The notes beneath the pieces are model-generated. The model was not told where the DNA came from. It did no database searches and worked only from the letters and a program-made list of their open reading frames with translations. A DNA stretch of 64,000 nt from Thermus aquaticus (GTDB lineage Bacteria > Deinococcota > Deinococci > Deinococcales > Thermaceae): the NCBI RefSeq assembly GCF_001280255.1, contig NZ_LHCI01000106.1:1527766-1591765 (forward strand), read 5' to 3'. The position numbers and the translations under genes are program-made. Below are positions 17,418-26,425 of this stretch, piece by piece; positions within the stretch are counted from its first letter, which is position 1, and every line of letters starts with the position of its first letter.

Positions 17418-18901
17418 TGGAGCGCCTGGAGACCGACCTCCTGGTTCTGGGAGCGGGCGTGGCCGGGGTCTACGGGGCCCTGGCGGCGGAGGCGGAAGGG
17501 GCCAGGGTCCTCCTCCTCAGCAAGGACCCCCTGCCCTCGGGGTCCACCCCTTGGGCCCAGGGCGGGGTGGCCTTTCCCCTGGACGAGGCCGACCTCGAGG
17601 CCCACCTCCTGGACACCCTCCGGGCCGGGCGGGGCCTGGTGGACCCGGCGGTGGCCCGCTCCATCCTGGAGGAGGCCCCCCGCCACCTGGAGCGCCTCCT
17701 GGCCCTGGGGCTTCCCTTCCACCCCGAACCCACCCGGGAAGGGGGGCACAGCCGCCCCCGGGTCCGCCACCTGGGCGGGGACCGAAGCGGCCTCCTCCTC
17801 CTGAGGGGCCTCCTCGCCCGCCTCCGAAGCCCGGTCCTGGAGGGCTACATGGCGGCCAGCCTCCTCCTTTCGGGCGGCCGGGTGGTGGGGGCCCTGATCC
17901 TCTCCCCCGGGGGGCCCCTATGGGTGCGGGCCGGGGCGGTCCTCCTGGCCACGGGGGGCTTTGGGCGGCTATACCCCGTGACCACCAACCCCAAAGGGGC
18001 CACGGGAGACGGGATGGCCCTGGCCTGGCGGGCGGGGGGCGTCTTGAGGGACCTGGAGTTCGTCCAGTTCCACCCCACGGCCCTGCCCGATGGCGCCCTC
18101 ATCAGCGAGGCCTGCCGGGGCGAGGGGGCCATCCTCCTCAACGCCCACGGGGAGAGGTTCATGCCCCGCTATGACCCCCTGGGCGAGCTCGCCCCCCGGG
18201 ACGTGGTGGCCCGTGCGGTCCACCGGGAGCGGGAACGGACGGGCGGGGTCTACCTGGATCTAAGGCCCATCCCCAACCTGAGGGAGCGCTTCCCCACGGT
18301 GGTGGCCTCCGCCCTGGCCCTGGGCCTGGACCCCTTCCGTGAACCCCTGCCCGTGGCCCCCGCCGCCCACTACGCCATGGGCGGCGTGCGGACGGACCTC
18401 AGGGGCTTCACCGGGGTGCCGGGGCTCTACGCCGCCGGGGAGGTGGCCTCCACCGGCTTCCACGGGGCCAACCGCTTGGCCTCCAACAGCCTCCTGGAGG
18501 GCCTGGTCATGGGAGAGCGGGCCGCTTTGGCGGCCCTGGGGGACCTGGCCTTTCCCAAAGGGGCCGAGCCCCTCCCCGCCCTCAGCCTGGACCCGGGCCT
18601 CCTGCCCGCCCTTCGGGAGGCCATGGGCCGCGAGGCGGGGGTGGTGCGCCGGGGGGAGGGCCTGAAGCAGGCCCTGGACCTGGCCGAGGGCCTTCCCCTT
18701 CTTGAGCGTCCCCCCCAGGAGGTGGCCCGGGAGGAGGTGGAGGCGGGAAACCTCCTCCTCCTGGCCCGCCTCCTCCTGCGCATGGCCCTCCTCAGGCGGG
18801 AAAGCCGGGGGAGCCACTTCCGGGAGGACTTTCCCGGGGAAGGGGAGGAGGCCTACCACCTCGAGGCCCGGGGCCAGGAGGTGCGGCCTGCGCCCCTTTA
18901 G
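17417..18901 (+). CDS. nadB: L-aspartate oxidase
   Basis: The 494-residue FAD enzyme makes iminoaspartate for NadA. It has the N-terminal dinucleotide fold [49 protein letters not shown], and [24 protein letters not shown], all typical of the succinate dehydrogenase flavoprotein/NadB family. The length fits NadB. The ATG overlaps the nadA stop (TGATG). It is convergent with the thiolase gene, overlapping by 4 nt. Confidence 0.94.
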   Translation: MERLETDLLVLGAGVAGVYGALAAEAEGARVLLLSKDPLPSGSTPWAQGGVAFPLDEADLEAHLLDTLRAGRGLVDPAVARSILEEAPRHLERLLALGLPFHPEPTREGGHSRPRVRHLGGDRSGLLLLRGLLARLRSPVLEGYMAASLLLSGGRVVGALILSPGGPLWVRAGAVLLATGGFGRLYPVTTNPKGATGDGMALAWRAGGVLRDLEFVQFHPTALPDGALISEACRGEGAILLNAHGERFMPRYDPLGELAPRDVVARAVHRERERTGGVYLDLRPIPNLRERFPTVVASALALGLDPFREPLPVAPAAHYAMGGVRTDLRGFTGVPGLYAAGEVASTGFHGANRLASNSLLEGLVMGERAALAALGDLAFPKGAEPLPALSLDPGLLPALREAMGREAGVVRRGEGLKQALDLAEGLPLLERPPQEVAREEVEAGNLLLLARLLLRMALLRRESRGSHFREDFPGEGEEAYHLEARGQEVRPAPL

Positions 18902-20100
18902 AGGCTTTCCACCACCACGGCGATCCCCTGGCCCACGCCGATGCACATGGTGGCGAGGCCCCACTGGACCCCCCGCCGCCGCATCTCGTGGACCAGGGTG
19001 GTGAGGATCCGGGCCCCCGAGGCCCCCAAGGGATGGCCCAGGGCGATGGCCCCGCCGTTGGGGTTGAGCCGTTCGTCCTCCATGGAAAGGCCCCACTCCC
19101 TTAGGACGGCCAGGCTCTGGGCGGCGAAGGCCTCGTTGAGCTCTATGAGGCCCAGGTCCTTCAGGCTCAGGCCCGCCCTCTCCAGGGCCTTCTTGGTGGC
19201 GGGCACGGGGCCGATGCCCATGATCCGGGGGGGCACCCCGGCCACGGCGATGGCGCGGATCCGGGCCAGGGGCCTGAGGCCGTGGGCCTTGGCGTAGGCG
19301 TCGGAGACCAGGAGGACCGCCGCCGCCCCGTCGTTCAGGGGACTAGCGTTCCCCGCGGTCACCGTGCCCCCCTCCCGGAAGACGGGCCTTAGGGCGGCGA
19401 GCCTCTCCAAGGAGGTGTCCCGCCTGGGCCCCTCGTCCACGGAGACCAGGGCCTCCTCCTTCCCCCGCCTCACCGGCACCGGGACCACCTCGTCCAGGAA
19501 GCGACCCTCGTCCCAGGCCCGCACCGCCTTCTCGTGGGAGAGGAGGGCGAAGCGGTCCTGCTCCTCCCGGGGGATCCCGTACATCTCCGCCAGGTTCTCG
19601 GCGGTTTCCCCCATGCTCTCGGTGCCGTAGAGGGCCTCCATCCTGGGGTTGACGAAGCGCCAGCCCAGCGTGGTGTCGTACATGGTGAGGTTGCCGGTGG
19701 GGAAGCCCCTTTCCGGCTTGGGCACGGCGTAGGGAGCCCGGGACATGGACTCCACCCCGCTGCCCACGTAGACCTGCCCCTCCCCGGCCCAGATGGCCCG
19801 GGCCGCTTGGGCCACGGCCTCGAGGCCCGAGCCGCAGAGCCGGTTCACCGTGCACCCGGCCACCTCCACGGGAAAGCCCGCCAGGAGGAGGGCCATGCGG
19901 GCCACGTTGCGGTTGTCCTCACCCGCCTGGTTGGCGCACCCGGCGTAGACGTCCTCCACCTCCTCTTTGGGGACGCCTGAGCGCTCCATGAGGGCGGAAA
20001 GGACGTGGGCCAGAAGGTCGTCGGGGCGCACGGAGGAGAGGGCCCCGCCGTGCTTGCCGATGGGGCTTCGCACCGCTTCCACGATCCAGGCCTCGGGCAT
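18898..20100 (-). CDS. Acetyl-CoA acyltransferase (thiolase)
   Basis: The 400-residue type-II/degradative thiolase carries the nucleophile Cys89 in [11 protein letters not shown], a His in [16 protein letters not shown], and the second catalytic Cys in [12 protein letters not shown]. It could act in fatty-acid beta-oxidation or as the beta-ketoadipyl-CoA thiolase (PaaJ) that ends phenylacetate degradation, for which no other candidate exists in the window. The ATG at 20100 ([16 protein letters not shown]) follows TAGGAGG. The open frame beyond it runs into the cobalamin riboswitch. It has a strong promoter and a TetR-like operator. Confidence 0.9.
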   Translation of the reverse strand: MPEAWIVEAVRSPIGKHGGALSSVRPDDLLAHVLSALMERSGVPKEEVEDVYAGCANQAGEDNRNVARMALLLAGFPVEVAGCTVNRLCGSGLEAVAQAARAIWAGEGQVYVGSGVESMSRAPYAVPKPERGFPTGNLTMYDTTLGWRFVNPRMEALYGTESMGETAENLAEMYGIPREEQDRFALLSHEKAVRAWDEGRFLDEVVPVPVRRGKEEALVSVDEGPRRDTSLERLAALRPVFREGGTVTAGNASPLNDGAAAVLLVSDAYAKAHGLRPLARIRAIAVAGVPPRIMGIGPVPATKKALERAGLSLKDLGLIELNEAFAAQSLAVLREWGLSMEDERLNPNGGAIALGHPLGASGARILTTLVHEMRRRGVQWGLATMCIGVGQGIAVVVESL

Positions 20101-20111
20101 ACCGCCTCCTA

Positions 20112-20157
20112 ACCGATCGGTCGGTACTAGCCTAGGCCCTCCCCGGGCCCCCGTCAA
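20112..20157 (-). promoter_or_regulatory. Promoter and TetR-like operator of the thiolase gene
   Basis: Minus strand: -35 TTGACG (20157-20152), 17-nt spacer, -10 TAGGCT (20134-20129). Directly downstream lies ACCGACCGATCGGT, which contains the perfect palindrome ACCGATCGGT (20112-20121). This placement at the start of transcription, and the sequence style, fit a TetR-family repressor of fatty-acid or acyl-CoA genes. No such regulator is adjacent. Confidence 0.6.
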
Positions 20158-20173
20158 GGCCCTGGGGCCAGGC

Positions 20174-20203
20174 TTGACAGCCGGACAGAGGAAGGGGTAA
20201 AAC
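20174..20203 (+). promoter_or_regulatory. Promoter of the cobalamin operon
   Basis: The -35 TTGACA (20174-20179) and -10 TAAAAC (20198-20203) are separated by 18 nt. Transcription would start near 20210, about 20 nt before the riboswitch. The -35 lies only 16 nt from the divergent thiolase -35. Confidence 0.5.
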
Positions 20204-20230
20204 CTGGGCCAAGCCCCCCATGGGGGGTCC

Positions 20231-20380
20231 GTGCGGCCGGGGTGCCCCAGGGCCCGGATGCCCTGGGGCGCAAAAGGGGGAAGACCGGTGAGAGTCCGGC
20301 GCTGTGCCGCAACGGTAACCGGCCCAACCCATAGGCCCATCGTCTAGGCCGGAAGCCCGAATACCCGCCCCGGTCCGCGC
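20231..20380 (+). promoter_or_regulatory. Cobalamin (adenosylcobalamin) riboswitch
   Basis: The conserved elements appear in order: GGGGGAAGACCGGTGAGAGTCC, then CGCTGTGCCGCAACGGTAA (B12-box-like core), then GGAAGCCCGAATACCCGCC at the 3' side. The outer stem P1 can form between GCGGCCGGGG (20233-20242) and CCCCGGTCCGC (20368-20378). A GC hairpin (GCCCC-CGAGCA-GGGGC) follows just before the Shine-Dalgarno sequence GGAGG at about 20408 and may be the expression platform. It should switch the corrin operon off when cobalamin is plentiful. Confidence 0.9.
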
Positions 20381-20417
20381 CTCACCTGCCCCCGAGCAGG
20401 GGCGAAAGGAGGCGGCG

Positions 20418-20480
20418 ATGAAGAAAGGCGGATACCGGTCCCAAGCCCTCTATTCCCCGCAAAAGGCAGGTGCTCCGTGA
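20418..20480 (+). CDS. Short leader ORF (20 codons) before the cobalt permease
   Basis: An ATG preceded by AAAGGAGG at good spacing opens a 20-codon frame (MKKGGYRSQALYSPQKAGAP). Its TGA overlaps the GTG start of the next gene (GTGA). It shows no similarity that I recognise. The strong ribosome site belongs to this ORF, not to the permease gene, so permease translation would depend on it through coupling. It may instead be chance, because the permease GTG has no other good Shine-Dalgarno sequence. Confidence 0.45.
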   Translation: MKKGGYRSQALYSPQKAGAP

Positions 20481-21139
20481 CGGGCCTCGAGCTTTTGGCC
20501 GTGGCCTTGGGGATGCGCCACGGCGTGGACCCCGACCACCTGGCGGCGGTGGACGGGCTCTCCCGGGTGAGGCCCTCTCCCCTTAACGGCGTCCTTTTCG
20601 CCTTGGGGCACGGGGGGATCGTCACCCTTTTAGCCTTCCCAGCGGCAAGCCTCCTCCAGCGGGTGGACCTGGAGGCCCTCCACCTTCCCGCCTTCCTCCT
20701 CCTCCTGGTGGCGGCCCTGAACCTCTATCGGCTCCTGCGGCCCACCCCCCCAACCCCCCCAAAAGGGCTTCCCCTCCTTAACCCCCTCCTCCTCGGGGTC
20801 CTCTTCGGCCTCGGCTTTGAGACGGCGAGCCAGCTCTCTGCCCTGGCCCTCTCCGCCGAGCTTTCCCCCCTGAGGCTCGGGGCTCTCTTCACCCTGGGCA
20901 TGCTCCTCGTGGACGGGGTGGACGGGCTTTTGGCAAGCCGCCTTCAGACCCTGGCCAAAGACTCCCGAAGGGCCGAGGTAGCAAGCCGCCTCCTCGGATG
21001 GTCGGTGGTGGCCGTGGCCCTCCTTCTGGCCCTGGCAGAGCTTGGAGGGGTAGACCTCGAGGCCCTCGCCCTGCCCTTAGGTCTTGGGCTTTTCGGCTTG
21101 CTCGTTTCCCTGAGGCTCTACGCCTTGCGCCCCGCATGA
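20477..21139 (+). CDS. NiCoT-family cobalt/nickel permease
   Basis: The 220-residue membrane protein of the HoxN/NixA superfamily has the metal-selectivity motif RHGVDPDHLAAVDG in the first helix (14-27), plus LFALGHGG in the second and LGFETASQ further on. About six hydrophobic segments are visible. Shorter than the classical 8-TM members, it resembles reduced NiCoT/UreH-like forms. Its position directly under a cobalamin riboswitch and ahead of the corrin genes makes cobalt the likely substrate. It uses a GTG start overlapping the leader ORF. Confidence 0.85.
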   Translation: MTGLELLAVALGMRHGVDPDHLAAVDGLSRVRPSPLNGVLFALGHGGIVTLLAFPAASLLQRVDLEALHLPAFLLLLVAALNLYRLLRPTPPTPPKGLPLLNPLLLGVLFGLGFETASQLSALALSAELSPLRLGALFTLGMLLVDGVDGLLASRLQTLAKDSRRAEVASRLLGWSVVAVALLLALAELGGVDLEALALPLGLGLFGLLVSLRLYALRPA

Positions 21140-22236
21140 GCCACCCCTACCCCCCGCCCCGGGACAAGAAGGGAAGCCGCATCGGCTTCACCACGGGGGC
21201 GAACGCCGCCGCAGCGGCCAAGGCCGCGGCCCTCGCCCTCCTTGGCGAAGCCCCCCAGGAGGTGGACATCTGGCTCCCCGCAGGGTGGCGGCAGACCTTC
21301 AAGGTCTTCCGCCTGGAACGGAAGGGGGAAGGGGTCCTCGTGGGGATGATCAAGGACGCCGGGGACGACCCCGACGTGACCCACGGGGCGGAGATCCAGG
21401 CCCTGGTGCGCTTCGCCAGCGCCGACCGCCTGGAGGGCGGGGAAGGCGTGGGGGTGGTGACCAAGCCCGGCCTTGGGGTGCCCGTGGGGGAGCCCGCCAT
21501 CAACCCGGTGCCCAGGCAGATGATCTTTGAGGCGGTGCGGGAGGTGACGGAAAAGCCCCTCGCCATCACCATCGCCATCCCCGGGGGCGAAGAGCTCGCC
21601 AAGAAGACCTTAAACCCCAGGCTCGGAATCCTCGGGGGGCTTTCCGTCCTGGGGACCACAGGGGTGGTGAAGCCCTACTCCACCAGCGCCTTCCGCATGA
21701 GCGTGGTCCAGGCGGTGGGGGTGGCGCGGGCCAACGGCCTTTTGGAGATCGCCGCCACCACGGGAGGCAAGAGCGAGCGCTTCGCGCAAAGGCTCCTCCC
21801 CCACCTTCCCGAGATGGCCTTCATAGAAATGGGGGACTTCGTGGGGGACGTGCTGCGGGCCGCCCGAAAGGTGGGCATAGAGGTGGTGCGCGTCGTGGGG
21901 ATGATCGGGAAGATCTCCAAGATGGCCGACGGCAAGACCATGACCCACGCGGCGGGCGGCGAAGTGAACCGCTTCCTCCTTCTCTCCCTCCTTAAGCAGG
22001 CGGGGGCGAGCCCAAGGGTCCTTAAGGAGGCGGAAGGGGCCGCCACGGCAAGGCGCTTCCTGGAGCTCGCCCTAGAGGAGGGGCTGGAGCTCTTCTTCCT
22101 AAACCTCGTTCGCCTCGCCCGGGAGAAGCTCCAAGCCTACATCGGGGAAAGGCCCTTCGTGAGCGTGGCCCTCACGGACTTTGACCAGGGGCAATGCCTC
22201 GCCGCCTGGCCCGACAGGGAGGTGTACCGTGGATGA
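21136..22236 (+). CDS. cbiD: Cobalt-precorrin-5B (C1)-methyltransferase
   Basis: The 366-residue enzyme of the anaerobic corrin pathway methylates C1 after loss of the two-carbon fragment. Typical CbiD parts are RIGFTTGANAAAAAKAA, KDAGDDPDVTHGAEI, GVGVVTKPGLGVPVGEPAINPVPR, and GMIGKISKMADGKTMTHA. The ATG at 21136 (MSHPYPPPRDKKG) overlaps the permease stop. It ends 8 nt inside cbiC. Confidence 0.93.
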   Translation: MSHPYPPPRDKKGSRIGFTTGANAAAAAKAAALALLGEAPQEVDIWLPAGWRQTFKVFRLERKGEGVLVGMIKDAGDDPDVTHGAEIQALVRFASADRLEGGEGVGVVTKPGLGVPVGEPAINPVPRQMIFEAVREVTEKPLAITIAIPGGEELAKKTLNPRLGILGGLSVLGTTGVVKPYSTSAFRMSVVQAVGVARANGLLEIAATTGGKSERFAQRLLPHLPEMAFIEMGDFVGDVLRAARKVGIEVVRVVGMIGKISKMADGKTMTHAAGGEVNRFLLLSLLKQAGASPRVLKEAEGAATARRFLELALEEGLELFFLNLVRLAREKLQAYIGERPFVSVALTDFDQGQCLAAWPDREVYRG

Positions 22237-22927
22237 GCTGATCAAGGCCCAGAGGAACCCCGCCCACCAGATGACGGAGAAGGGGCGGGCCATAGAGGAG
22301 GAGAGCTTCCGCATCGTGGACCTGGAGGCCGGGGCCCACGGGTTTTCTCCCCTGCAGTGGCCCATCGTGCGCCGGATGATCCACGCCACCGCCGATTTTG
22401 AGTACAAGGAGCTCACCCGCTTTAGCGAAGGGGCGGTGGAAGCGGGTCTAAAGGCCATCCAGGAGGGGGCGCGGATCCTGGTGGACGCCCGGATGATCGC
22501 CTGCGGCCTGAACCCGGAAAGGCTTAGGCTTTTCGGCAACGAGGTGGTGGAGCTCCTCGCCCACCCCGAGGTGGTGGCGCGGGCCAAGGCCACGGGGGGC
22601 ACCCGGGCTGAGGCGGCGGTGGCCTACGCGTGGGAAAAGGGGCTTCTGCAAGGGGCCATCGTGGGGGTGGGGAACGCCCCCACCTTCCTCCTTGCCCTGG
22701 TGGAGGCCATCCGGCAAGGGGCGAGGCCCGCCTTGGTCCTGGGAATGCCCGTGGGGTTCGTGAACGTCCTGGAGGCCAAGCGGGCCCTCATGGAGGCCCC
22801 GGTGCCCTGGATCGTCACGGAGGGCCGGAAGGGAGGAAGCACCCTGGTGGTAGCCGCCCTCCACGCCCTGATCCGCCTTGCGGCGGACGGCGGGGTGGAC
22901 ACCTCCTCCGCCTTCAGGGAGGGATGA
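22229..22927 (+). CDS. cbiC: Precorrin-8X methylmutase
   Basis: The 232-residue protein moves the methyl group from C11 to C12, giving (cobyrinate) hydrogenobyrinate. Landmarks: NPAHQMTEKGRAIEEESFRIVD, IVRRMIHATADFEY, VDARMIACG, VGVGNAPTFLLALVEAI with the family's GNAPT motif, and GMPVGFVNVLEAKRAL. The catalytic His of the family corresponds to the one in RRMIHAT. A GTG start at 22229 is the closest to the conserved N terminus (MDELIKAQRNPAHQ). Confidence 0.93.
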   Translation: MDELIKAQRNPAHQMTEKGRAIEEESFRIVDLEAGAHGFSPLQWPIVRRMIHATADFEYKELTRFSEGAVEAGLKAIQEGARILVDARMIACGLNPERLRLFGNEVVELLAHPEVVARAKATGGTRAEAAVAYAWEKGLLQGAIVGVGNAPTFLLALVEAIRQGARPALVLGMPVGFVNVLEAKRALMEAPVPWIVTEGRKGGSTLVVAALHALIRLAADGGVDTSSAFREG

Positions 22928-24141
22928 TGGCGGTCTACGTGATCGGGATGGGGGCGAGGGGCCGGGAGGGCCTGAGCCTCGAGGCCCTAAGGCGCCTGGA
23001 GGAGGCGGAGGTCCTGATCGGGGGGAGGCGCCACCTCGCCCACTTCCCCGACCACCCTGGGGAGAAGGTGCCCGTCCAGGGCCCCTTGGAGGCCCTTCTG
23101 GACCTAGCGGAGAAACGGGTCAAGGCGGGGAGGAAGGTGGCCTTCCTGGCCTCGGGAGACCCCCTCTTCTTCGGCCTCGGCAAGCGGGTCCTGGAGCGCT
23201 TCCCCGAGGCCGAGGTCTACCCCGCCCCCACCGCCTTCCAGGAGGCCTTCGCCAGGCTCAAGCTCCCCTGGGACCAAGCCCGCTTCTTCTCCTTCCACGG
23301 CAGGCCCCTGGGCGGGGCGCTTCTGGAGCTCAGCCTCTCCCCCCTTTCCGTGGTCTACACCGACCCTGAGCACACCCCGGCGCGGATCGCCCGGGCCCTC
23401 CTGACCATGGGCGTGGATGCCCGGGCCCACGTGGCGGAAAGGCTCGGGGAGGAGGACGAGCGGGTGCGGAGCTTCGCGGGCCTGGAGGAGGTGGCCCGGG
23501 AGACCTTCCTAGACCCCAACGTCCTTGTCCTGGAGGCCAAGGGGCCTCTTCCGCCAAGGCTTGGCTTCTTCCCCGACGAGGCCTTTGAGCGGAGGATGCC
23601 CAAGAAGGGGCTCATCACCAAGCGGGAGGTTCGCCTTCTCGCCCTGGGCCTCCTCGGCCTCCCCCCAGACGGGGTCCTTTGGGACGTGGGCGCCGGGACG
23701 GGAAGCGTGGGGATTGAGGCGGCGCGGCTCGCGCCGTGGGGGGAGGTCTACGCCGTGGAGAAAAACCCCGAATCCTGGCCCCACATAGAGGAGAACGCCC
23801 AGCGCTTCGGGGCCTTTAACCTCTTCCTGGTGAAGGGGGAGGCCCCAAAGGCCCTGGAGGGCCTTCCCGCCCCCCACGCCGTCTTCGTGGGGGGAAGCGG
23901 GGGGGAGCTTGAGGAGATCCTCCGGGTAAGCCTAGAGGCCCTAAGGCCCGGGGGGAGGCTCGTGGTGGCGGCCATCACCCTGGAGAACCTCCTCGCAGCC
24001 TGTGGCTTCCTAAAGGGGACGGGGCTTCCCATGGAGGGCTTCCAGGTCCAGGTGGGCCGGGTGGTGCCCCTTGCCCGTTACCACCGCCTCGAGGCGCAAA
24101 ACCCCATCACCCTTCTCGCCGTGAGGAAGGAGGGGGCATGA
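22924..24141 (+). CDS. cbiET: Fused precorrin-6Y C5,15-methyltransferase/decarboxylase
   Basis: The 405-residue fusion has an N-terminal CbiE tetrapyrrole-methylase domain (about 1-200; VYVIGMGARGREGLS, LASGDPLFFGLGK) and a C-terminal CbiT Rossmann methyltransferase (about 215-405; VLWDVGAGTGSVGIEAARL, AVEKNPESWPHI). It corresponds to CobL of aerobic organisms. Two adjacent ATGs (22924 and 22927) are possible; the first overlaps the cbiC stop. Confidence 0.92.
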   Translation: MMAVYVIGMGARGREGLSLEALRRLEEAEVLIGGRRHLAHFPDHPGEKVPVQGPLEALLDLAEKRVKAGRKVAFLASGDPLFFGLGKRVLERFPEAEVYPAPTAFQEAFARLKLPWDQARFFSFHGRPLGGALLELSLSPLSVVYTDPEHTPARIARALLTMGVDARAHVAERLGEEDERVRSFAGLEEVARETFLDPNVLVLEAKGPLPPRLGFFPDEAFERRMPKKGLITKREVRLLALGLLGLPPDGVLWDVGAGTGSVGIEAARLAPWGEVYAVEKNPESWPHIEENAQRFGAFNLFLVKGEAPKALEGLPAPHAVFVGGSGGELEEILRVSLEALRPGGRLVVAAITLENLLAACGFLKGTGLPMEGFQVQVGRVVPLARYHRLEAQNPITLLAVRKEGA

Positions 24142-24818
24142 AGCTCTACCTGATCGGCGTAGGCCCCGGTGACCCTGAGCTCCTCACCCTCCGGGCCCTG
24201 AGGCTTATCCAGACCCTTCCCGTCCTCTTCTACCCCCTTGAAGAGGGGCGGGAACCCCTCGCCCTGAGGGCCGCTCAACCCCACATCCCCAAGGGCACGC
24301 CCCTGGTACCCCTTCCCCTCTTCACCGGGGGCGACCCGGAGAAGACCCGGGCTGCGCGGCAAGAGTCGGCGCGGCGCATCCGGGAGGCCCTGGCGCGCTA
24401 CGGAGAAGGAGGGTACCTGGTCCTGGGGGACAGCCTCCTCTACGCCTCCCCGGTCAACCTCTTCCCCCACCTGGAGGGGGTGGAGGTGGAGGCCGTTCCC
24501 GGGATCAGCGCCCACCAGCTGGCGGCGGCCCGCGTCCTGAAGCCTTTGGCCATGGGGGAGGAGGGGTTCGCCGTGGTGACGGGCCTTAGGCCCCTAGACC
24601 CCACGGGTCTAGAGCGCTTCCAGGCGGTCTTCGTCTACAAGGCCAAGGACCTGAAGGCCCTGGAAAGGGCCTTCCCCGGGTGGAAGGGTTGGGCCTTCCT
24701 GCGGCTTGGGATGCCGGGGGAGAAGGTCCTGCCCCTAGACCAGGCCAGGAGGGAGGACTACTGGACCCTGGTGGGGCTTTGGCGGGCGGCTTCCCCGATG
24801 CAGGAGGGAGAGGGATGA
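24138..24818 (+). CDS. cbiL: Cobalt-factor-II/precorrin-2 C20-methyltransferase
   Basis: The 226-residue tetrapyrrole methylase opens with KLYLIGVGPGDPELLTLRALRLI and contains YLVLGDSLLYASPVNLF and EAVPGISAHQLAAARV. Those features and its length place it with CbiL/CobI rather than with the C11 or C17 enzymes. It uses SAM to methylate C20. Its ATG overlaps the cbiET stop (ATGA), and its end overlaps cbiF (ATGA). Confidence 0.9.
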   Translation: MKLYLIGVGPGDPELLTLRALRLIQTLPVLFYPLEEGREPLALRAAQPHIPKGTPLVPLPLFTGGDPEKTRAARQESARRIREALARYGEGGYLVLGDSLLYASPVNLFPHLEGVEVEAVPGISAHQLAAARVLKPLAMGEEGFAVVTGLRPLDPTGLERFQAVFVYKAKDLKALERAFPGWKGWAFLRLGMPGEKVLPLDQARREDYWTLVGLWRAASPMQEGEG

Positions 24819-25558
24819 GGCCTTTGGTACACGTGGTGGGCGGGGGACCGGGGGACCCGGAGCTCCTCACGGTAAAGGGGGCAAGGCTCCTAGGGGAGGC
24901 CCGCTTCGTCCTCTACACGGGAAGCCTTTTCCCCGAAGGAGCGCTGCGGGGGCTCGCCCCGAGGGCGGTGCTCCAAGACTCCAAGGGGATGGTCCTGGAG
25001 GAGATCGTGGGGGTGTTGGCCGAGGAGGCCCGAAGGGGCGGGACCGTGGTCCGGCTCCACTCGGGGGACCCGGGGCTTTACGGGACGCTTCTGGAGGAGA
25101 AGGAGGCCCTCGAGGCCTTGGGGGTGGGGGTGGAGGTGGTCCCCGGGGTCACGGCGGCCTTCGCCCTAGCCGCCAAGGCAGGCCTTTCCCTCACCGCCCC
25201 GGAGGTGGCTCAGGCGGTGGCCTTTACCCGGCTTGGGGTGCGGACGCCCGTGCCCGAGGGGCAGGACCCGAAAGCCCTGGCGCGAAGGGGCCTGACCCTG
25301 GCGGTCTACCTCTCGGGGATGCACCCCAAGAGGCTTGCCCGGGAGCTTATGGAGGCGGGGCTTCCCGGGGATACCCCGGTGCTTTACGGCCACAAGGTGG
25401 GCCAGGCGGGGGAGGAGGTGGGGCTTACGGACCTGGAGGGCCTCGCCCGCCTTCCCGCCCGGGACACCACGGTCTACCTGGTGGGGGAGGCCTTGAGGGC
25501 GAAGGGAGCGAGGAGCCGGCTTTACGACCCAAGCTTTAGGCACCGCTACCGGAGGTGA
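24815..25558 (+). CDS. cbiF: Cobalt-precorrin-4 C11-methyltransferase
   Basis: The 247-residue methylase begins PLVHVVGGGPGDPELLTVKGARLL. It continues LYTGSLFPEGAL, VRLHSGDPGLYGTLLEE and VVPGVTAAFALAAKAGLSLTAPEVAQAV, the last being diagnostic for CbiF/CobM. AVYLSGMHPKRLARELMEAG follows. It methylates C11. The ATG at 24815 overlaps the preceding stop; the upstream frame is a shadow within cbiL. Confidence 0.93.
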   Translation: MRPLVHVVGGGPGDPELLTVKGARLLGEARFVLYTGSLFPEGALRGLAPRAVLQDSKGMVLEEIVGVLAEEARRGGTVVRLHSGDPGLYGTLLEEKEALEALGVGVEVVPGVTAAFALAAKAGLSLTAPEVAQAVAFTRLGVRTPVPEGQDPKALARRGLTLAVYLSGMHPKRLARELMEAGLPGDTPVLYGHKVGQAGEEVGLTDLEGLARLPARDTTVYLVGEALRAKGARSRLYDPSFRHRYRR

Positions 25559-25561
25559 AGG

Positions 25562-26425
25562 ATGGGAGCGCTCTTTTTGGTGGGCATGGGCCCCGGGGAC
25601 CTCGGGGGGCTCACCCAGAGGGCCCGGGAAGCCCTGGAGAGGGCCCAAGTGGTGATCGGCTACAGCACCTACGTGAAGCTCCTGGAGGAGATGGGGCTCC
25701 TCTCGGGCAAGGAGCTGGTCCGGAAGGGGATGACGGAGGAGCTGGACCGGGCGGAGGAGGCCCTGGAGCGGGCCCTTTCCGGCCAGAGGGTGGCCCTGGT
25801 CTCCGGGGGGGACCCCGGGGTCTACGGGATGGCGGCCCCCGTCTTGGAGCTCATGGAGGAGCGCGGCTTCCTCCGGGTGGACGGGGGAGTGGGCCTCCCG
25901 GGGCGGTTCGCCCTGGGGGGAAAGGAGGTGGCTCTGGAGGTGATCCCTGGGGTCACGGCAGCGAACGCCGTGGCGAGCCTCCTGGGAAGCCCCCTTGCCC
26001 ACGACACCTGCCTCATCAGCCTCTCCGACCTCCTCACCCCCTGGCCCCTAATAGAGCAGAGGCTCCACGCTGCAGGGCAAGGGGACTTCGTGGTGGTCCT
26101 CTACAACCCCCAGAGCAAAAGGCGGGACTGGCAGCTTAGAAGAAGCGCCGAGATCCTCCTGGAATACCGCCCCAAGGAAACCCCGGCCGCTCTGGTCAAA
26201 AGCGCCTACCGCAAGCGGCAGGAGGTGACCCTCACCACCCTGGAAGGGCTCAGGGAAGCGGAGGCGGGTATGCTCACCACGGTGGTGATCGGCAACCGCC
26301 AAAGCCGCTTCTACGAAGGCACCTTCCTCACCCCTAGGGGCTACGCCCTGAAGTACGACCTGAAGACCGGGGAGGCCCTCCCCGGGGAGACCCCGGGCCG
26401 CTCCTTGAGGAGGGGGGATGCCTGA
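25562..26425 (+). CDS. cbiH: Cobalt-factor-III/precorrin-3B C17-methyltransferase
   Basis: The 287-residue methylase starts MGALFLVGMGPGDLGGLTQRA and contains VIGYSTYVKLL, VALVSGGDPGVYGMAAPVLE, VIPGVTAANAVASLLGSPLAHD and LYNPQSKRRDWQL, all typical of CbiH/CobJ. It performs C17 methylation with ring contraction. The extra C-terminal tail (FYEGTFLTPRGYALKYDL) is common in CbiH. It lies 3 nt after cbiF and overlaps cbiG by 8 nt. Confidence 0.92.
   Translation: MGALFLVGMGPGDLGGLTQRAREALERAQVVIGYSTYVKLLEEMGLLSGKELVRKGMTEELDRAEEALERALSGQRVALVSGGDPGVYGMAAPVLELMEERGFLRVDGGVGLPGRFALGGKEVALEVIPGVTAANAVASLLGSPLAHDTCLISLSDLLTPWPLIEQRLHAAGQGDFVVVLYNPQSKRRDWQLRRSAEILLEYRPKETPAALVKSAYRKRQEVTLTTLEGLREAEAGMLTTVVIGNRQSRFYEGTFLTPRGYALKYDLKTGEALPGETPGRSLRRGDA

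Noticed and set aside
20101-20340. Upstream extension of the thiolase frame to 20340
   Set aside because: It would translate the promoter, operator and riboswitch region; the conserved thiolase N terminus begins at 20100 after a good ribosome site.
22208-22224. CCCGACA near the cbiC start, a possible fourth palindrome
   Set aside because: The opposite arm reads TGTACCG rather than TGTCGGG at the expected position, and it lies in cbiD coding sequence.
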